A DNA stretch of 64,000 nucleotides from the NCBI GenBank assembly GCA_964035575.1, contig OZ037925.1, positions 992,001 through 1,056,000 on the forward strand, in the 5' to 3' direction. Both the position numbers and the translations under genes were made by a program. The DNA comes from Rhynchopus sp. YZ270_cl-10 (lineage: Eukaryota > Euglenozoa > Diplonemea > Diplonemida > Diplonemidae). This document shows, piece by piece, positions 8,858 through 19,581 of the stretch (within the stretch, counting starts at the first letter, position 1; each line of letters opens with the position of its first letter). A model generated the notes under the pieces. The model was not told where the DNA came from. It worked only from the letters and a program-made list of their open reading frames with translations, and did no database searches.

Positions 8858-11557
8858 ATGCCGAAGCGACACGCAGACAGCACACAGGATGAGAACCCAC
8901 CAAAGAGAAGACAGCTTTCAGCAGACGAGGTCTTGGTGGAGGCTGCCAAGAACGGCGACACGACTTCCGCGCGGGCGGTCCTTGAGAAGCTTCCCGCATA
9001 TGGTGAAACAGTTGTACTCGCTTCTGTGCACGAGACATGCAGAGGGAACCACTATGCATGCCTCACACTGCTTCTTCCGTATGTTGAGACAACGCAGGTG
9101 GGCTTTGGGATCTTGCTGAGTGAGTGTGTCCATGCAAACCACGTTGCGTGCACGGAGGTCCTCTTGCAGCATTGGAAGTCCGTCTGCAGCAACGTGACCT
9201 TTGTACCGCATGCGTCCAAACACCGCGCAGATGAAGCAAAAGTTTCCTGTCCAGCGATGTGGTCAGACCCTGCAGTGTGTCGTGTCCTCATTGATGCAGG
9301 GGCAGACGTGCATACGAAAAATGAGAACGGTCTTTCGCCTCTGCACTATGCTTGCTCTTCAGTAGGGGGAGACGCAGACGTTGTGCAGGTACTTCTTGAT
9401 GCAGGGGCAGACATCGAGATGAAGAATAGTGACGGATATTCGCCTCTTCACTCTGCTTGCGCTTCAGGAGCACTTGAAATTGTGAAGATGTTGGTTGAAG
9501 CAGGTGCAGGAGTGCGTGTCACAGAAAAAACAGGAGAAACGTGTCTTATGCTTGCTGCGTATTTTGGACACACCGAGACTGTGCGCTATCTTGTGGGCCT
9601 GCCAGAGGTAGAAGTTAATCACGGAGGGGATGAGAATGACACTGCGTTGCACCATGCAGTGGAGCAAAATCACGCAGACATTGTGCAGGTGCTGATTGAT
9701 GCAGGGGCAGACACGGACACACAGAACACCGACGGACGCTCTCCTGTAGATCTGGCTAGCTTTTCAGGAGCACTCCAAATTGTGCAGATGTTGGTTAGAG
9801 TCGGAGCTGAAGTGTGTTTTACAGATAACACTGGACGTACGTGTCTTATGCTTGCGGCTGGTCGTGGACACACCGAGACTGTGCGCTATCTTGTGGGCTT
9901 GCCAGATGTCGAACTGAATCGAGAAGAAGGTAAGACTGCGTTGCACTGTGCGGTGGAGGAGAATTGCGCAGACATTGTGCAGGTGCTGATTGCTGCAGGG
10001 GCAGACATGGACACAAAGGATTACACGGGACTTTCGGCACTGCACTATGCTTGCAATCATGGACTAATCGACATTGTGAAGATGTTGGTTGAAGCAGGTG
10101 CTGGAGTGCGTGCCGCAGACAACAACGGAGATACGTTTCTGATCCTTGCTGCGTATCATGGATCTACCGACACTGTGCGCTATTTTCTCTGCTTGCCGGA
10201 GATCGAACTGAATCACCGAGCTGATGATAACAAGACTGCATTGCTGTGTGCTGTGGAGGAAAATCACACAGACATTGCGCAGTTGCTGATTGATGCAGGG
10301 GCAGACATGGACACAAAGGATAACGAGGGACGTTCGCCTCTGCACTATGCTTGCATTGATGGAGCACTGGACATTGTGAAGATGTTGGTTGAAGCTGGTG
10401 CGGGAGTGCGTGCCACAGACAACGACGAAGACACGTGTCTTACCCTTGCTGCGTATCATGGACACATCGAGACTGTGCGCTATCTTGTGGGCTTGCCAGG
10501 TGTGGATGTGAATCACCGAGGCGCTGACAACAAGACTGCATTGCTGTGTGCTGTGGAGGAAAATCACACAGACATTGCGCAGTTGCTGATTGCTGCTGGG
10601 GCAGACATCGAGATGAAGAACAGTGACGGGCGTTCACCTCTGCACCATGCTTGCAAATCAGGAGCACACGATATTGTGAAGATGTTGGTTGAAGCAGGTG
10701 CAGGAGTGCGTGCCACAGACAACCAAGGACATACGTGTCTTATCCTTGCGGCTTGTTTTGGACACACGGAGACTGTGCGTTATCTTGTGGGCTTGCCGCA
10801 GATGGACGTGAATCAGCGCGAAGGCAACCACCAGACTGCGTTGCAGTGGGCGGTGGAGGCAAACGACACGCACATTGCGCAGTTGCTGATTGATGCAGGG
10901 GCAGACATAAACACAGAATACAGTGACGGACCTTTTCCTGTACATACGGCTAGCTTTTCAGGAGCACTCGATGTTGTGAAGATGTTGGTTAGGGTCGGAG
11001 CTGGAGTGTGTGTCACAGACAACACTTGCCTTGGCGACACTGGATGTACGTGTCTTATGATTGCGGCTCATTGTGGACACACGGACACTGTGCGCTATCT
11101 TGTGGGCTTGCCAGAGGTCGAAGTGAATCAACTAGCTGATGACAACAAGACTGCGTTGCACTGGGCAGTTGAGTCAAATCACACAGAAATTGCGCAGCTG
11201 CTGATTGACGCAGGGGCAGACATGGACATAAAGGATTCCATGGGAAATTCGCCTCTGCACGATGCTTGCTGTTTTGGAACACTCGATATTGTGAAGATGT
11301 TGGTTGAAGTAGGTGCAGGAGTGCGTGCCACAGACGACCAAGGAGATACGTGTCTTATGCTTGCTGCGCATTTTGGAAACACCGAGACTGTGCGGTATCT
11401 TCTCTCCTTGCCAGAGGTCGAAGTGAATCACCGAGCTGATGACGACAAGACTGCGTTGCAGTGTGCGGTGGACCAAAATCACACAGACATTGCGCAGTTG
11501 CTGATTGCTGCAGGGGCAGACATGGACACAGAGAACACCGACGGACGTTCTCCTTGA
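8858..11557 (+). CDS. Ankyrin-repeat protein, array gene 2 (longest, subfamily B)
   Basis: The product has 899 residues and is the longest of the array. It shares the basic N terminus and degenerate first 130 residues, then carries about 22 ankyrin repeats. The repeats come in sets of three (about 100 residues, 300 bp): the VKMLVEAG unit recurs at about 9481, 9781, 10077, 10377, 10677, 10977 and 11289, that is seven sets with almost constant spacing. One set contains the insertion NTCLGDTG that is also present in the orphan fragment at 2042. The subfamily B marker is CSSVGGDADVVQ. It ends DGRSP-TGA; the sequence after the stop (11558-12011) is unlike the other cassettes. Role: protein-binding scaffold, partner unknown. 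Confidence 0.9.
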   Translation: MPKRHADSTQDENPPKRRQLSADEVLVEAAKNGDTTSARAVLEKLPAYGETVVLASVHETCRGNHYACLTLLLPYVETTQVGFGILLSECVHANHVACTEVLLQHWKSVCSNVTFVPHASKHRADEAKVSCPAMWSDPAVCRVLIDAGADVHTKNENGLSPLHYACSSVGGDADVVQVLLDAGADIEMKNSDGYSPLHSACASGALEIVKMLVEAGAGVRVTEKTGETCLMLAAYFGHTETVRYLVGLPEVEVNHGGDENDTALHHAVEQNHADIVQVLIDAGADTDTQNTDGRSPVDLASFSGALQIVQMLVRVGAEVCFTDNTGRTCLMLAAGRGHTETVRYLVGLPDVELNREEGKTALHCAVEENCADIVQVLIAAGADMDTKDYTGLSALHYACNHGLIDIVKMLVEAGAGVRAADNNGDTFLILAAYHGSTDTVRYFLCLPEIELNHRADDNKTALLCAVEENHTDIAQLLIDAGADMDTKDNEGRSPLHYACIDGALDIVKMLVEAGAGVRATDNDEDTCLTLAAYHGHIETVRYLVGLPGVDVNHRGADNKTALLCAVEENHTDIAQLLIAAGADIEMKNSDGRSPLHHACKSGAHDIVKMLVEAGAGVRATDNQGHTCLILAACFGHTETVRYLVGLPQMDVNQREGNHQTALQWAVEANDTHIAQLLIDAGADINTEYSDGPFPVHTASFSGALDVVKMLVRVGAGVCVTDNTCLGDTGCTCLMIAAHCGHTDTVRYLVGLPEVEVNQLADDNKTALHWAVESNHTEIAQLLIDAGADMDIKDSMGNSPLHDACCFGTLDIVKMLVEVGAGVRATDDQGDTCLMLAAHFGNTETVRYLLSLPEVEVNHRADDDKTALQCAVDQNHTDIAQLLIAAGADMDTENTDGRSP

Positions 11558-12011
11558 TGAGTCTCCTTGAGAAGCTGCAGCAGACCTCCAAGCCCGATGC
11601 CCCTCCATCGACGCCCCAGGGGCAACAAGAGCCTTCTTCTGCTGCGGAGACCCAGACAGGAGCGACACCGGCCCGTCACCCTGCACTACTGATGAGACCC
11701 CTCCTATGCCACCCTCTTCTCGAGGAGGCGGTAAACGCACTGACACGACAGACAACGCTGCTTCTCCCCCGTCCCTCCGCTTCCAAACGCTATGTATCCC
11801 CTACGCACGGCGCTACACTGCCGGAGAGGTGATGATTGAGAGCGACAATGAGTCCCCCATCAACGCGGCACAGTCCACCTCCGACTCCTCCACCGCACCA
11901 GCAACGAACCCCCAGACAGGAAGTGGCCACACCGCAGCCTCCGCCCACCAGTCTGCCACTTCCTGTGCTGCCGCCTGCGGCATTGACGTCGATGCGGACG
12001 AAGACTTCTGA
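11558..12011 (+). other. Unique tail after array gene 2, possible remnant of the ancestral C terminus
   Basis: Only this cassette has 450 bp of GC-rich sequence between the gene and the common spacer. It begins with a repeat of TCTCCTTGA (11549-11557, 11562-11570). Two open frames overlap: one reads MSLLEKLQQTSKPDAPP onward to 11832, the other (11706-12011) ends in a Ser/Thr/Ala-rich stretch and the acidic tail DVDADEDF-TGA. The composition is coding-like, with strong third-position C. It may be the original 3' end, lost from the other copies, or a foreign insertion. No domain recognised. Confidence 0.4.
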
Positions 12012-12640
12012 GGCTAGCTGATCAGTGAGAGACCATAAATAAGATCACAAACAAAACAAAGGAAAGCAAATCAAAGAGTGTACGCAAACGTGGTTTTCCC
12101 CATTTTTAATTTTTTTAATTTGTGCATCATGTTGATTTTTGTGAAGCATTGTTCTTGGAGCTTCAGGCAGCAAACTCTCCTACCTCGCGACTTCGACCCC
12201 CCAGCTGTGTCGCAGCTGAGATGGAGGTGGTGATGCGGCAGAGCAGAGGACACTTCTCTCGGAGACGTACGCTCAGGTGGTCTTCACTCCCTCAGATTCT
12301 CATCAGGGTGGGGGAGCTGGGGTGGTTGTTTGTGGGAACATTGCAGGAGTGGACAGAATAAGAAAAAGCCTTGCGTGCAACCTGGTGTTGCTATCCCACT
12401 CTCTTCTGCACCCCCTTCGGTTTTCATAACAAAGGTGGCCTCTTGGCCGTAACCCTCCAAAACCCTTCTGTTGCAGGTCGACCTACAGAAGTGAACAACA
12501 CTCGGTTGAGGATGAAGTGTGTCTATACCTTGCGTAGGACAAGACACAAAGGCTTCAGCCAACATGGTTGGAGATGCGAGTGGCCACTAAATACTAAAAA
12601 CCAACACAAAAAAGACACAGCAACAAAACACGAACACACA
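12012..12640 (+). repeat. Array spacer type 1 (copy 2) with a unique 130-bp lead-in
   Basis: Positions 12012-12140 are AT-rich and unique. From 12144 (GAAGCATTGTTCTTGGAG) the sequence follows the type 1 spacer to the ATG at 12641. In this copy the spacer frame happens to be open into the gene (from 12371), but the equivalent frame is closed in other copies, so the extension is not a real N terminus. Confidence 0.7.
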
Positions 12641-13825
12641 ATGCCGAAGCGACACGCAGACAGCACACAGGATGAGAACCCACCAAAGAGAAGACAGCTT
12701 TCTGCAGACGAAGTCTTTGTGGAGGCTGCCAAGAACGGCGACACGACTGCCGTGCGGGCGGTCCTTGAGAAGCTTCCCCCAGAGAGCAGTCCAGTTGTCT
12801 TCGATGCTGTGCACGAGACATGCAGAGGGAACCACAATGAATGCCTCGCACTGCTTCTTCCGTATGTTGATACAACGCAGGTGGGCTTTGGGATCTTGCT
12901 GAGTGAGTGTGTCCACGCAAACCACGTTGCGTGCACGGAGGTCCTCTTGCAGCATTGGAAGTCCGTCTGCAGCAACGTGACCTTTGTACCACAAGTGTCC
13001 GAGCACCGCGCAGGTGAGGCAATGATTTCCTGTCCAGCGATGTGGTCAGACCCTGCAGTGTGTCGTGTCCTCATTGATGCAGGGGCAGACGTGCATACGA
13101 AAAATGAGAACGGTCTTTCGCCTCTGCACTATACTTGCTCTTCAGTAGGGGGAGACGCAGATGTTGTGCAGGTGCTGATTGATGCAGGGGCAGACATCGA
13201 GATGAAGGACTGTTACGGATATTCGCCTCTGCACTCTGCTTGCACTTCAGGAGCACTCGAAGTTGTGAAGATGTTGGTGAGGGTAGGAGCTGCAGTGTGT
13301 GTCACAGACAACACTGAACAGACGTGTCTTATGCTTGCGGCTCATTGTGGACACACCGAGACTGTGCGCTATCTTGTGAGCTTGCCAGAGGTCGAACTGA
13401 ATCGTCGTGAAGGGAAGACTGCATTGCACTGTGCGGTGAAGGCAAATCACGCAGACGTTGTGCAGCTACTCATTGATGCAGGGGCAGACACCTACGCAAA
13501 GAATTACATGGGACATTCGGCACTGCACTATGCTTGCCAATTGGGAGCACTCGACATTGTGAAGATGCTGGTTGAAGCAGGTGCGGGAGTGCGTGCCGCA
13601 GACAACCAAGGAGATACGTGTCTTATCCTTGCTGTGTATTATGGACACACCGAGGCTGTGCGCTATCTTGTGGGCTTGCCAGAAGTCGAACTGAATCACA
13701 GAGCTGATGACAACAGTACTGCATTGCAGTGTGCGGTGGAGGGAAATCAGACAGACATTGTGCAGTTGCTGATTGATGCAGGGGCAGACATGGACACAGA
13801 GAACACCGACGGACGTTCTCCTTGA
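12641..13825 (+). CDS. Ankyrin-repeat protein, array gene 3 (shortest, subfamily B)
   Basis: The product has 394 residues from the conserved ATGCCGAAGCG start; an in-frame upstream ATG at 12371 lies in the common spacer and is rejected because that frame is not conserved. Basic N terminus, degenerate 130-residue region with CPAMWSDPAVCRVLIDAG, the subfamily B insert SSVGGDADVVQ, then only two of the 100-residue triple sets (VKMLV at about 13265 and 13558). Ends DGRSP-TGA like most copies. It looks like array gene 2 with five triple sets missing, as unequal exchange between sets would give. Confidence 0.88.
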   Translation: MPKRHADSTQDENPPKRRQLSADEVFVEAAKNGDTTAVRAVLEKLPPESSPVVFDAVHETCRGNHNECLALLLPYVDTTQVGFGILLSECVHANHVACTEVLLQHWKSVCSNVTFVPQVSEHRAGEAMISCPAMWSDPAVCRVLIDAGADVHTKNENGLSPLHYTCSSVGGDADVVQVLIDAGADIEMKDCYGYSPLHSACTSGALEVVKMLVRVGAAVCVTDNTEQTCLMLAAHCGHTETVRYLVSLPEVELNRREGKTALHCAVKANHADVVQLLIDAGADTYAKNYMGHSALHYACQLGALDIVKMLVEAGAGVRAADNQGDTCLILAVYYGHTEAVRYLVGLPEVELNHRADDNSTALQCAVEGNQTDIVQLLIDAGADMDTENTDGRSP

Positions 13826-14174
13826 GCTGAAGCATTGTTCTTGGAGCTTCAGGCAGCAAACTCTCCTACCTCGCGACTTCGACCCCCCAGCTGTGTCGCA
13901 GCTGAGATGGAGGTGGTGGGGTGTTTCAGTTCAAAGGTGACACAGGACGAGAGGCTTGCATCACACAAAGTAGTCTTCTTCTTTCTTCATCTGGACGACG
14001 TACGTGGTTGTTTGTGGGAACATTGCAGGAGTGGACAGAATAAGAAAACGCCTTGCGTGCAACCTGTTGTTGCTATCCACTCTCTTCTGCACCCCCTTCG
14101 GTTTTCATAGAGCATTGGCCACTAATACTAAAAACCAACACAAAAAAGACACAGCAACAAAACACAAACACACA
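13826..14174 (+). repeat. Array spacer type 2 (copy 1)
   Basis: It starts like type 1 but switches after GAGGTGGTG to a block with TTTCAGTTCAAAGGTGACAC and GCTTGCATC, also seen at 25381-25470. It lacks the CTGTTGCAG block; the likely acceptor is TTTTCATAG near 14110. Ends with the same A/C-rich leader. Confidence 0.7.
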
Positions 14175-15548
14175 ATGCCGAAGCGACACGCAGACAGCAC
14201 ACAGGATGAGAACCCACCAAAGAGAAGACAGCTTTCTGCAGACGAGGTCTTTGTGCAGGCTGCCAAGAACGGCGACCCGACTTCCGTGCGGGCGGTCCTT
14301 GAGAAGCTCAGGGCAGATAGCAAACAAGTTGTCTTCGATGCTGTGCACGAGACATGCAGAGGGAACCACGATGAATGCCTCGCACTGCTTCTTCCGTATG
14401 TTGAGACAACGCAGGTGGCATTTGGGATCTTGCTGAGTGAGTGTGTCCACGCAAACCACGTTGCGTGCACGGAGGTCCTCTTGCAGCATTGGAAGTCCGT
14501 CTGCAGCAGCGTGGCCTTTGTACCGCATGCGTGCGACCAGCGCGCAGGTGAGGCAAAGATTTCCTGTCCAGCGATGTGGTCAGACCCTGCAGTGTGTCGC
14601 ATCCTCATTGATGCAGGGGCAGATGTGCATATGAAAAATGAGAATGGTCATTCACCTCTGCACTATGCTTGCTCTTCAGGAGCACTCGAAGTTGTGAAGA
14701 TGTTGGTTGAAGCAGGTGCGAGAGTGCGTGCCACAGACGACACTGGACAGACGTGTCTTATGTTTGCGGCTGACGGTGGACACACGGAGACTGTGCGCTA
14801 TCTTGTGTGCTTGCCAGATGTGGACCTGAATCACCAAGACTCTGAAGACTGGACTGCGTTGCACCATGCAAGAAGATACGCAGACGTTGTGCAGGTGTTG
14901 ATTGATGCAGGAGCAGACATTGACATGAAGAACAGTGCCGGATTTCTGCCTCTGCACTATGCTTGCGAATTAGGAACACTCGACATTGTGAAGATCTTCG
15001 CTCGACTCGGTGCTGTGTGTGCAGCAGACAGCACTGAGTACGCGTGTCTGAGTCTTGCGGCTGATTATGGACGCAGCGAGACTGTGCGATATCTTGTGGG
15101 CTTGCCAGAAGTCGAACTGAATCACCGAGCTGATGATGAGACTGCGTTGCATTATGCGGTGGAGGCAGAGCACACAGATATTGCGCAGTTGCTGATTCAT
15201 GTAGGGGCAGACATCGACACAAAGGATAACGAGGGACGTTCGCCTCTGCACTATGCTTGCATTGATGGAGCACTGGACATTGTGAAGATGTTGGTTGAAG
15301 CAGGTGCGGGAGTGCGTGCCACAGACAACAACGGACGTACATGTCTTCTCCTTGCTGCGTATTCTGGACGAACCGAGACTGTGCGCTATCTTGTGGGCTT
15401 GCCAGAAGTCGAACTGAATCACAGAGCTGATGATGACAAGACTGCATTGCACTGTGCGGTGGAGCATAATGACACAGACATTGTGCAGTTGCTGATTGAT
15501 GCAGGGGCAGACATGGACACAGAGAACACCGACGGACGTTCTCCTTGA
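14175..15548 (+). CDS. Ankyrin-repeat protein, array gene 4 (subfamily A)
   Basis: The product has 457 residues from the conserved start. Same plan as array gene 1: basic N terminus, degenerate His/Cys-rich region, then ankyrin repeats with the marker IFARLGAVCAADST and three triple sets (about 14695, 14990, 15284). The variant ARRYADVVQVL replaces the longer ARRDADVVKVDIVQ of genes 1, 5 and 6. Ends DGRSP-TGA. Codon use and the GC-rich third position match the other copies. Role: protein-binding scaffold, partner unknown. Confidence 0.88.
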   Translation: MPKRHADSTQDENPPKRRQLSADEVFVQAAKNGDPTSVRAVLEKLRADSKQVVFDAVHETCRGNHDECLALLLPYVETTQVAFGILLSECVHANHVACTEVLLQHWKSVCSSVAFVPHACDQRAGEAKISCPAMWSDPAVCRILIDAGADVHMKNENGHSPLHYACSSGALEVVKMLVEAGARVRATDDTGQTCLMFAADGGHTETVRYLVCLPDVDLNHQDSEDWTALHHARRYADVVQVLIDAGADIDMKNSAGFLPLHYACELGTLDIVKIFARLGAVCAADSTEYACLSLAADYGRSETVRYLVGLPEVELNHRADDETALHYAVEAEHTDIAQLLIHVGADIDTKDNEGRSPLHYACIDGALDIVKMLVEAGAGVRATDNNGRTCLLLAAYSGRTETVRYLVGLPEVELNHRADDDKTALHCAVEHNDTDIVQLLIDAGADMDTENTDGRSP

Positions 15549-16047
15549 GCTGAAGCATTGTTCTTGGAGCTTCAGGCAGCAAACTCTCCTACCTCGCGAC
15601 TTCGACCCCCCAGCTGTGTCGCAGCTGAGATGGAGGTGGTGATGCGGCAGAGCATGGATGACTTCTCTCGGAGACGTACGCTCAGGTGGTCTTCACTGCC
15701 TCAGATTCTCATCAGGGTGGGGGAGCTGGGGTGGTTGTCTGTGGGAACATTGCAGGAGTGGACAGAATAAGAAAATGCCTTGCGTGCAACCTGGTGTTGC
15801 TATCCCACTCTCTTCTGCACCCCCTTCGGTTTTCATAACAAAGGTGGCCTCTTGGCCGTAACCCTCCAAAACCCTTCTGTTGCAGGTCGACCTACAGAAG
15901 TGAACAACACTCGGTTGAGGATGAAGTGTGTCTATACCTTGCGTAGGACAAGACACAAAGGCTTCAGCCAACATGGTTGGAGATGCGAGTGGCCACTAAA
16001 TACTCAAAACCAACACAAAAAAGACAGCAACAAAACACGAACACACA
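15549..16047 (+). repeat. Array spacer type 1 (copy 3)
   Basis: It differs from 8359-8857 by only a few bases over the whole 499 bp, including the same 70-codon ORF (15558-15770) and the same CTGTTGCAG site. Exact length conservation points to very recent duplication or gene conversion. Confidence 0.78.
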
Positions 16048-17439
16048 ATGCCGAAGCGACACGCAGACAGCACACAGGATGAGAACCCACCAAAGAGAAG
16101 ACAGCTTTCAGCAGACGAGGTCTTTGTGGAGGCTGCCAAGAACGGCGACACGACTGCCGTGCGGGCGGTCGTTGAGAAGCTTCACCCAGATAGCAAACAA
16201 GTTTTCTTCGATGCTGCGCACGAGACATGCAGAGGGAACCACAATGATTGCCTCGCACTGCTTCTTCCGTATGTTGAGACAACGCAGGTGGGCTTTGGGA
16301 TCTTGCTGAGTGAGTGTGTCCACGCAAACCACGTTGCGTGCACGGAGGTCCTCTTGCAGCATTGGAAGTCCGTCTGCAGCAGCGTGGCCTTTGTACCGCA
16401 TGCGTGCGACCAGCGCGTAGATGAGGGATGTACTTTTTGTCCGGCGATGTGGTCAGACCCTGCAGTGTGTCGCGTCTTCCTTGATTCAGGGGCAGACGTG
16501 CATATGAAAAATGAGTATGGGCGTTCGCCTCTGCACGATGCTTGCTATTCAGGAGCACTCGAAGTTGTGAAGATGTTGGTTGAAGCAGGTGCGAGAGTGC
16601 GTGACACAGACAACACTGAATGGACGTGTCTTATGCATGCTGCTGACTGTGGACACACCGAGACTGTGCGCTATCTTGTGTGCTTGCCAGATGTGGACGT
16701 GAATCAGCAAGACTCTGAAGACTGGACTGCGTTGCACCATGCAAGGAGAGACGCAGACGTTGTTAAAGTGGATATTGTTCAGGTGCTGATTGATGCAGGG
16801 GCAGACATTGAGATGAAGGACGATGAAGGATTTATGTCTCTGCACGATGCTTGCGAATTAGGAACACTCGACATTGTGAAGATCTTTGCTAGGCTCGGTG
16901 CTGTGTGTGCAGCAGACAACACTGAGTACGCGTGTCTGAGTCTTGCGGCTGACTCTGGACACACCGAGACTGTGCGCTATCTTGTGGGCTTGCCAGAAGT
17001 CGAACTCAATCACCGAGCTGATGACGATAAGACTGCGTTGCACTCTGCGGTGCACATGAACCATGCAGATGTTGCGCAGGTGCTGATTGATGCAGGGGCA
17101 GACATCTACGCTGAGGATAACGAGGGATATTCGCCACTGCACTATGCTTGCATTGATGGACTAATCGACATTGTGAAGATGTTGGTTGAAGCAGGTGCGG
17201 GAGTGCGTGCCACAGATAACGAAGGACAAACGTGTCTTATGCTTGCGGTGTATAATGGACACACCGAGACTGTGCGCTATCTTGTGGGCTTGCCAGAGGT
17301 CGAACTGAATCATAGGTCTGATTACAACAAGACTGCATTGCAGTGTGCGGTGGAGCATAATCACACAGACATTGTACAGTTGCTGATTGCTGCAGGGGCA
17401 GACATGGACACAGAGAACACCGACGGACGTTCTCCTTGA
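16048..17439 (+). CDS. Ankyrin-repeat protein, array gene 5 (subfamily A)
   Basis: The product has 463 residues from the conserved start. It has the basic N terminus, the CPAMWSDPAVCRVFLDSG segment, the ARRDADVVKVDIVQ insert and the IFARLGAVCAADNT marker, with three triple sets (about 16566, 16876, 17172). Ends DGRSP-TGA. The following spacer differs from the others. Confidence 0.88.
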   Translation: MPKRHADSTQDENPPKRRQLSADEVFVEAAKNGDTTAVRAVVEKLHPDSKQVFFDAAHETCRGNHNDCLALLLPYVETTQVGFGILLSECVHANHVACTEVLLQHWKSVCSSVAFVPHACDQRVDEGCTFCPAMWSDPAVCRVFLDSGADVHMKNEYGRSPLHDACYSGALEVVKMLVEAGARVRDTDNTEWTCLMHAADCGHTETVRYLVCLPDVDVNQQDSEDWTALHHARRDADVVKVDIVQVLIDAGADIEMKDDEGFMSLHDACELGTLDIVKIFARLGAVCAADNTEYACLSLAADSGHTETVRYLVGLPEVELNHRADDDKTALHSAVHMNHADVAQVLIDAGADIYAEDNEGYSPLHYACIDGLIDIVKMLVEAGAGVRATDNEGQTCLMLAVYNGHTETVRYLVGLPEVELNHRSDYNKTALQCAVEHNHTDIVQLLIAAGADMDTENTDGRSP

Positions 17440-18195
17440 GCTGAAGCATTGTTCTTGGAGCTTCAGGCAGCAAACTCTCCTACCTCGCGACTTCGATAAG
17501 AGAGGAGAAAAGACTCTCCTACCAAAACTCTCCTACCGGTCGCAGCTGAGATGAAAGGTTTCATGTTTGGTCATGAAGCGGACCAGTGGGAAGAAGTTGT
17601 TTACTATTTTCCGCAGCCCCCACTGCCATGCGGCAGAGCAGAGGACACTTCTCTCGGAGACGCACGCTCAGGTGGTCTTCACTGCCTCAGATTCTCATCA
17701 GGGTGGGGGAGCTGGGGTGGTTGTCTGTGGGAACATTGCAGGAGTGGACAGAATAAGAAAAAGCCTTGCGTGCAACCTGGTGTTGCTATCCCACTCTCTT
17801 CTGCACCCCCTTCGGTTTTCATAACAAAGGTGGCCTCTTGGCCGTAACCCTCCAAAACCCTTCTGTTGCAGGTCGACCTACAGAAGTGAACAACACCCGC
17901 GTGGGGACTCCCTGGAAGGCTGTTTATTGGAAGCTGCTCTTCAGGGTTGAGGAGGAAGTGTGTCTATACCTTGCGTAGGACAAGACACAAAGGCTTCAGC
18001 CAACATGGTTGGAGATGCGAGTTAGTACCTCCACATGCATCACCTGGCCATCTCATTCTGACACCATGATGCACAGCCCATATGGTGTGCTATTCAGGTG
18101 CTGTACGTGAGGTAGATGCTGCTCTGTGTGCTGTTCTTGGCAAAGAAATACTCAAAACCAACACAAAAGACACAGCAACAATACACAAACACACA
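17440..18195 (+). repeat. Array spacer type 3 (rearranged, longest)
   Basis: It begins as type 1 but after the CTCGCGACTTCGA motif has a unique 140-bp insert with repeated ACTCTCCTACC, then returns to type 1, then changes again near 17898 and ends in the leader block shared with 6743-6969 (containing CACCATGATGCACA). It is therefore a mosaic of a type 1 spacer and the array gene 1 upstream region. Confidence 0.7.
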
Positions 18196-19581
18196 ATGCC
18201 GAAGCGACACGCAGACAGCACACAGGATGAGAACCCACCAAAGAGAAGACAGCTTTCTGCAGATGAGGTCTTGGTGGAGGCTGCCAAGAACGGCGACATG
18301 ATTTCCGTGCGGGCGGTCCTTGAGAAGCTTCACCCAGATAGCACAGTTGTCTTCAATACTGCGCACGAGACATGCAGAGGGAACCACGATGAATGCCTCG
18401 CACTGCTTCTTCCGTATGTTGAGACAACGCAGGTGGGCTTTGGGATCTTGCTGAGTGAGTGTGTCCACGCAGACCACGTTGCGTGCACGGATGTCCTCTT
18501 GCAGCATTGGAAGTCCGTCTGCAGCAACGTGACCTTTGTACCGCATGCGTGCGACCAGCGCGTAGATGAGCGATGTATTTTTTGTCCAGCAATGTGGTCA
18601 GACCCTGCAGTGAGTCGTGTCCTCATTGATTCAGGGGCAGACATACATACGAAAAATGAGTATGGGCGTTCGCCTCTGCTCCACGCTTGCTCTTCAGGAG
18701 CACTCGACGTTGTGAAGATGTTGGTTGAAGCAGGTGCGAGAGTGCGTGACACAGACGTCATTGGACAGACGTGTCTTATGTTTGCGGCTGACTGTGGACA
18801 CACGGAGACTGTGCGCTATCTTGTGGGCCTGCCAGAGGTGGACGTGAATCAGCAAGGCGATGAAGACTGGACTGCGTTGCACCATGCAAGGAGAGACGCA
18901 GACGTTAAAGTGGATATTGTTCAGGTGCTGATTGATGCAGGGGCAGACATTGAGATGAAGGGCTATGACGGATTTCTGCCTCTGCACTATGCTTGCCTTT
19001 CAGGAACACTCGACGTTGTGAAGATCTTCGCGAGACTCGGTGCTGTGTGTGCAGCAGACTACACTGGGCAAGCGTGTCTGAGTCTTGCGGCTGATTATGG
19101 ACACACCGAGACTGTGCGCTATCTTCTCTGCTTGCCAGAGGTCGAAGTGAATTATCGAGAAGTCGACGGCAAGACTGCGTTGCACTGTGCGGTGCGCAAG
19201 AACCATTCAGACGTTGTGCAAGTGCTGATTAATGCAGGGGCAGACATCGACACAAAGGATAACAGAGAAAATTCGCCCCTGCACGATGCTTGCAATAATG
19301 GACTAAGCGACATTGTGAAGATGTTGGTTGAAGCAGGTGCGGGAGTGCGTGCCACAGACAACGACGGACATACGTGTCTTATCCTTTCTGCGTATTTTGG
19401 ACACACGGAGACTGTGCGCTATCTTGTGGGCTTGCCAGAAGTCGAACTGAATCACCGAGCTGATGACAACAAGACTGCATTGCAGTGTGCGGTGGACCAA
19501 AATCACAAAGACATTGCGCAGTTGCTGATTGCTGCAGGGGCAGACATGGACACAGAGAACACCGACGGACGTTCTCCTTGA
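18196..19581 (+). CDS. Ankyrin-repeat protein, array gene 6 (subfamily A, twin of gene 1)
   Basis: The product has 461 residues from the conserved start; the longer frame from 18082 lies in the leader block. It is the closest match to array gene 1: shared CPAMWSDPAV, ARRDADVKVDIVQ, LCLPEVEVNYREVDGKT and DNNGLxDIVKMLVEAG segments, and a shared upstream leader. Three triple sets (about 18712, 19016, 19315). Ends DGRSP-TGA. The match outside the coding region shows that genes 1 and 6 came from one duplicated block. Confidence 0.88.
   Translation: MPKRHADSTQDENPPKRRQLSADEVLVEAAKNGDMISVRAVLEKLHPDSTVVFNTAHETCRGNHDECLALLLPYVETTQVGFGILLSECVHADHVACTDVLLQHWKSVCSNVTFVPHACDQRVDERCIFCPAMWSDPAVSRVLIDSGADIHTKNEYGRSPLLHACSSGALDVVKMLVEAGARVRDTDVIGQTCLMFAADCGHTETVRYLVGLPEVDVNQQGDEDWTALHHARRDADVKVDIVQVLIDAGADIEMKGYDGFLPLHYACLSGTLDVVKIFARLGAVCAADYTGQACLSLAADYGHTETVRYLLCLPEVEVNYREVDGKTALHCAVRKNHSDVVQVLINAGADIDTKDNRENSPLHDACNNGLSDIVKMLVEAGAGVRATDNDGHTCLILSAYFGHTETVRYLVGLPEVELNHRADDNKTALQCAVDQNHKDIAQLLIAAGADMDTENTDGRSP

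Noticed and set aside
12371-12640. In-frame 5' extension of array gene 3
   Set aside because: The same spacer in other cassettes is out of frame with the ankyrin start, and ATGCCGAAGCG is common to all copies.
14758-15582. 274-codon minus-strand ORF opposite array gene 4 (and similar ones at 10064, 11174, 26762, 27401)
   Set aside because: They are antisense shadows of the periodic ankyrin sequence and recur wherever the repeat does.
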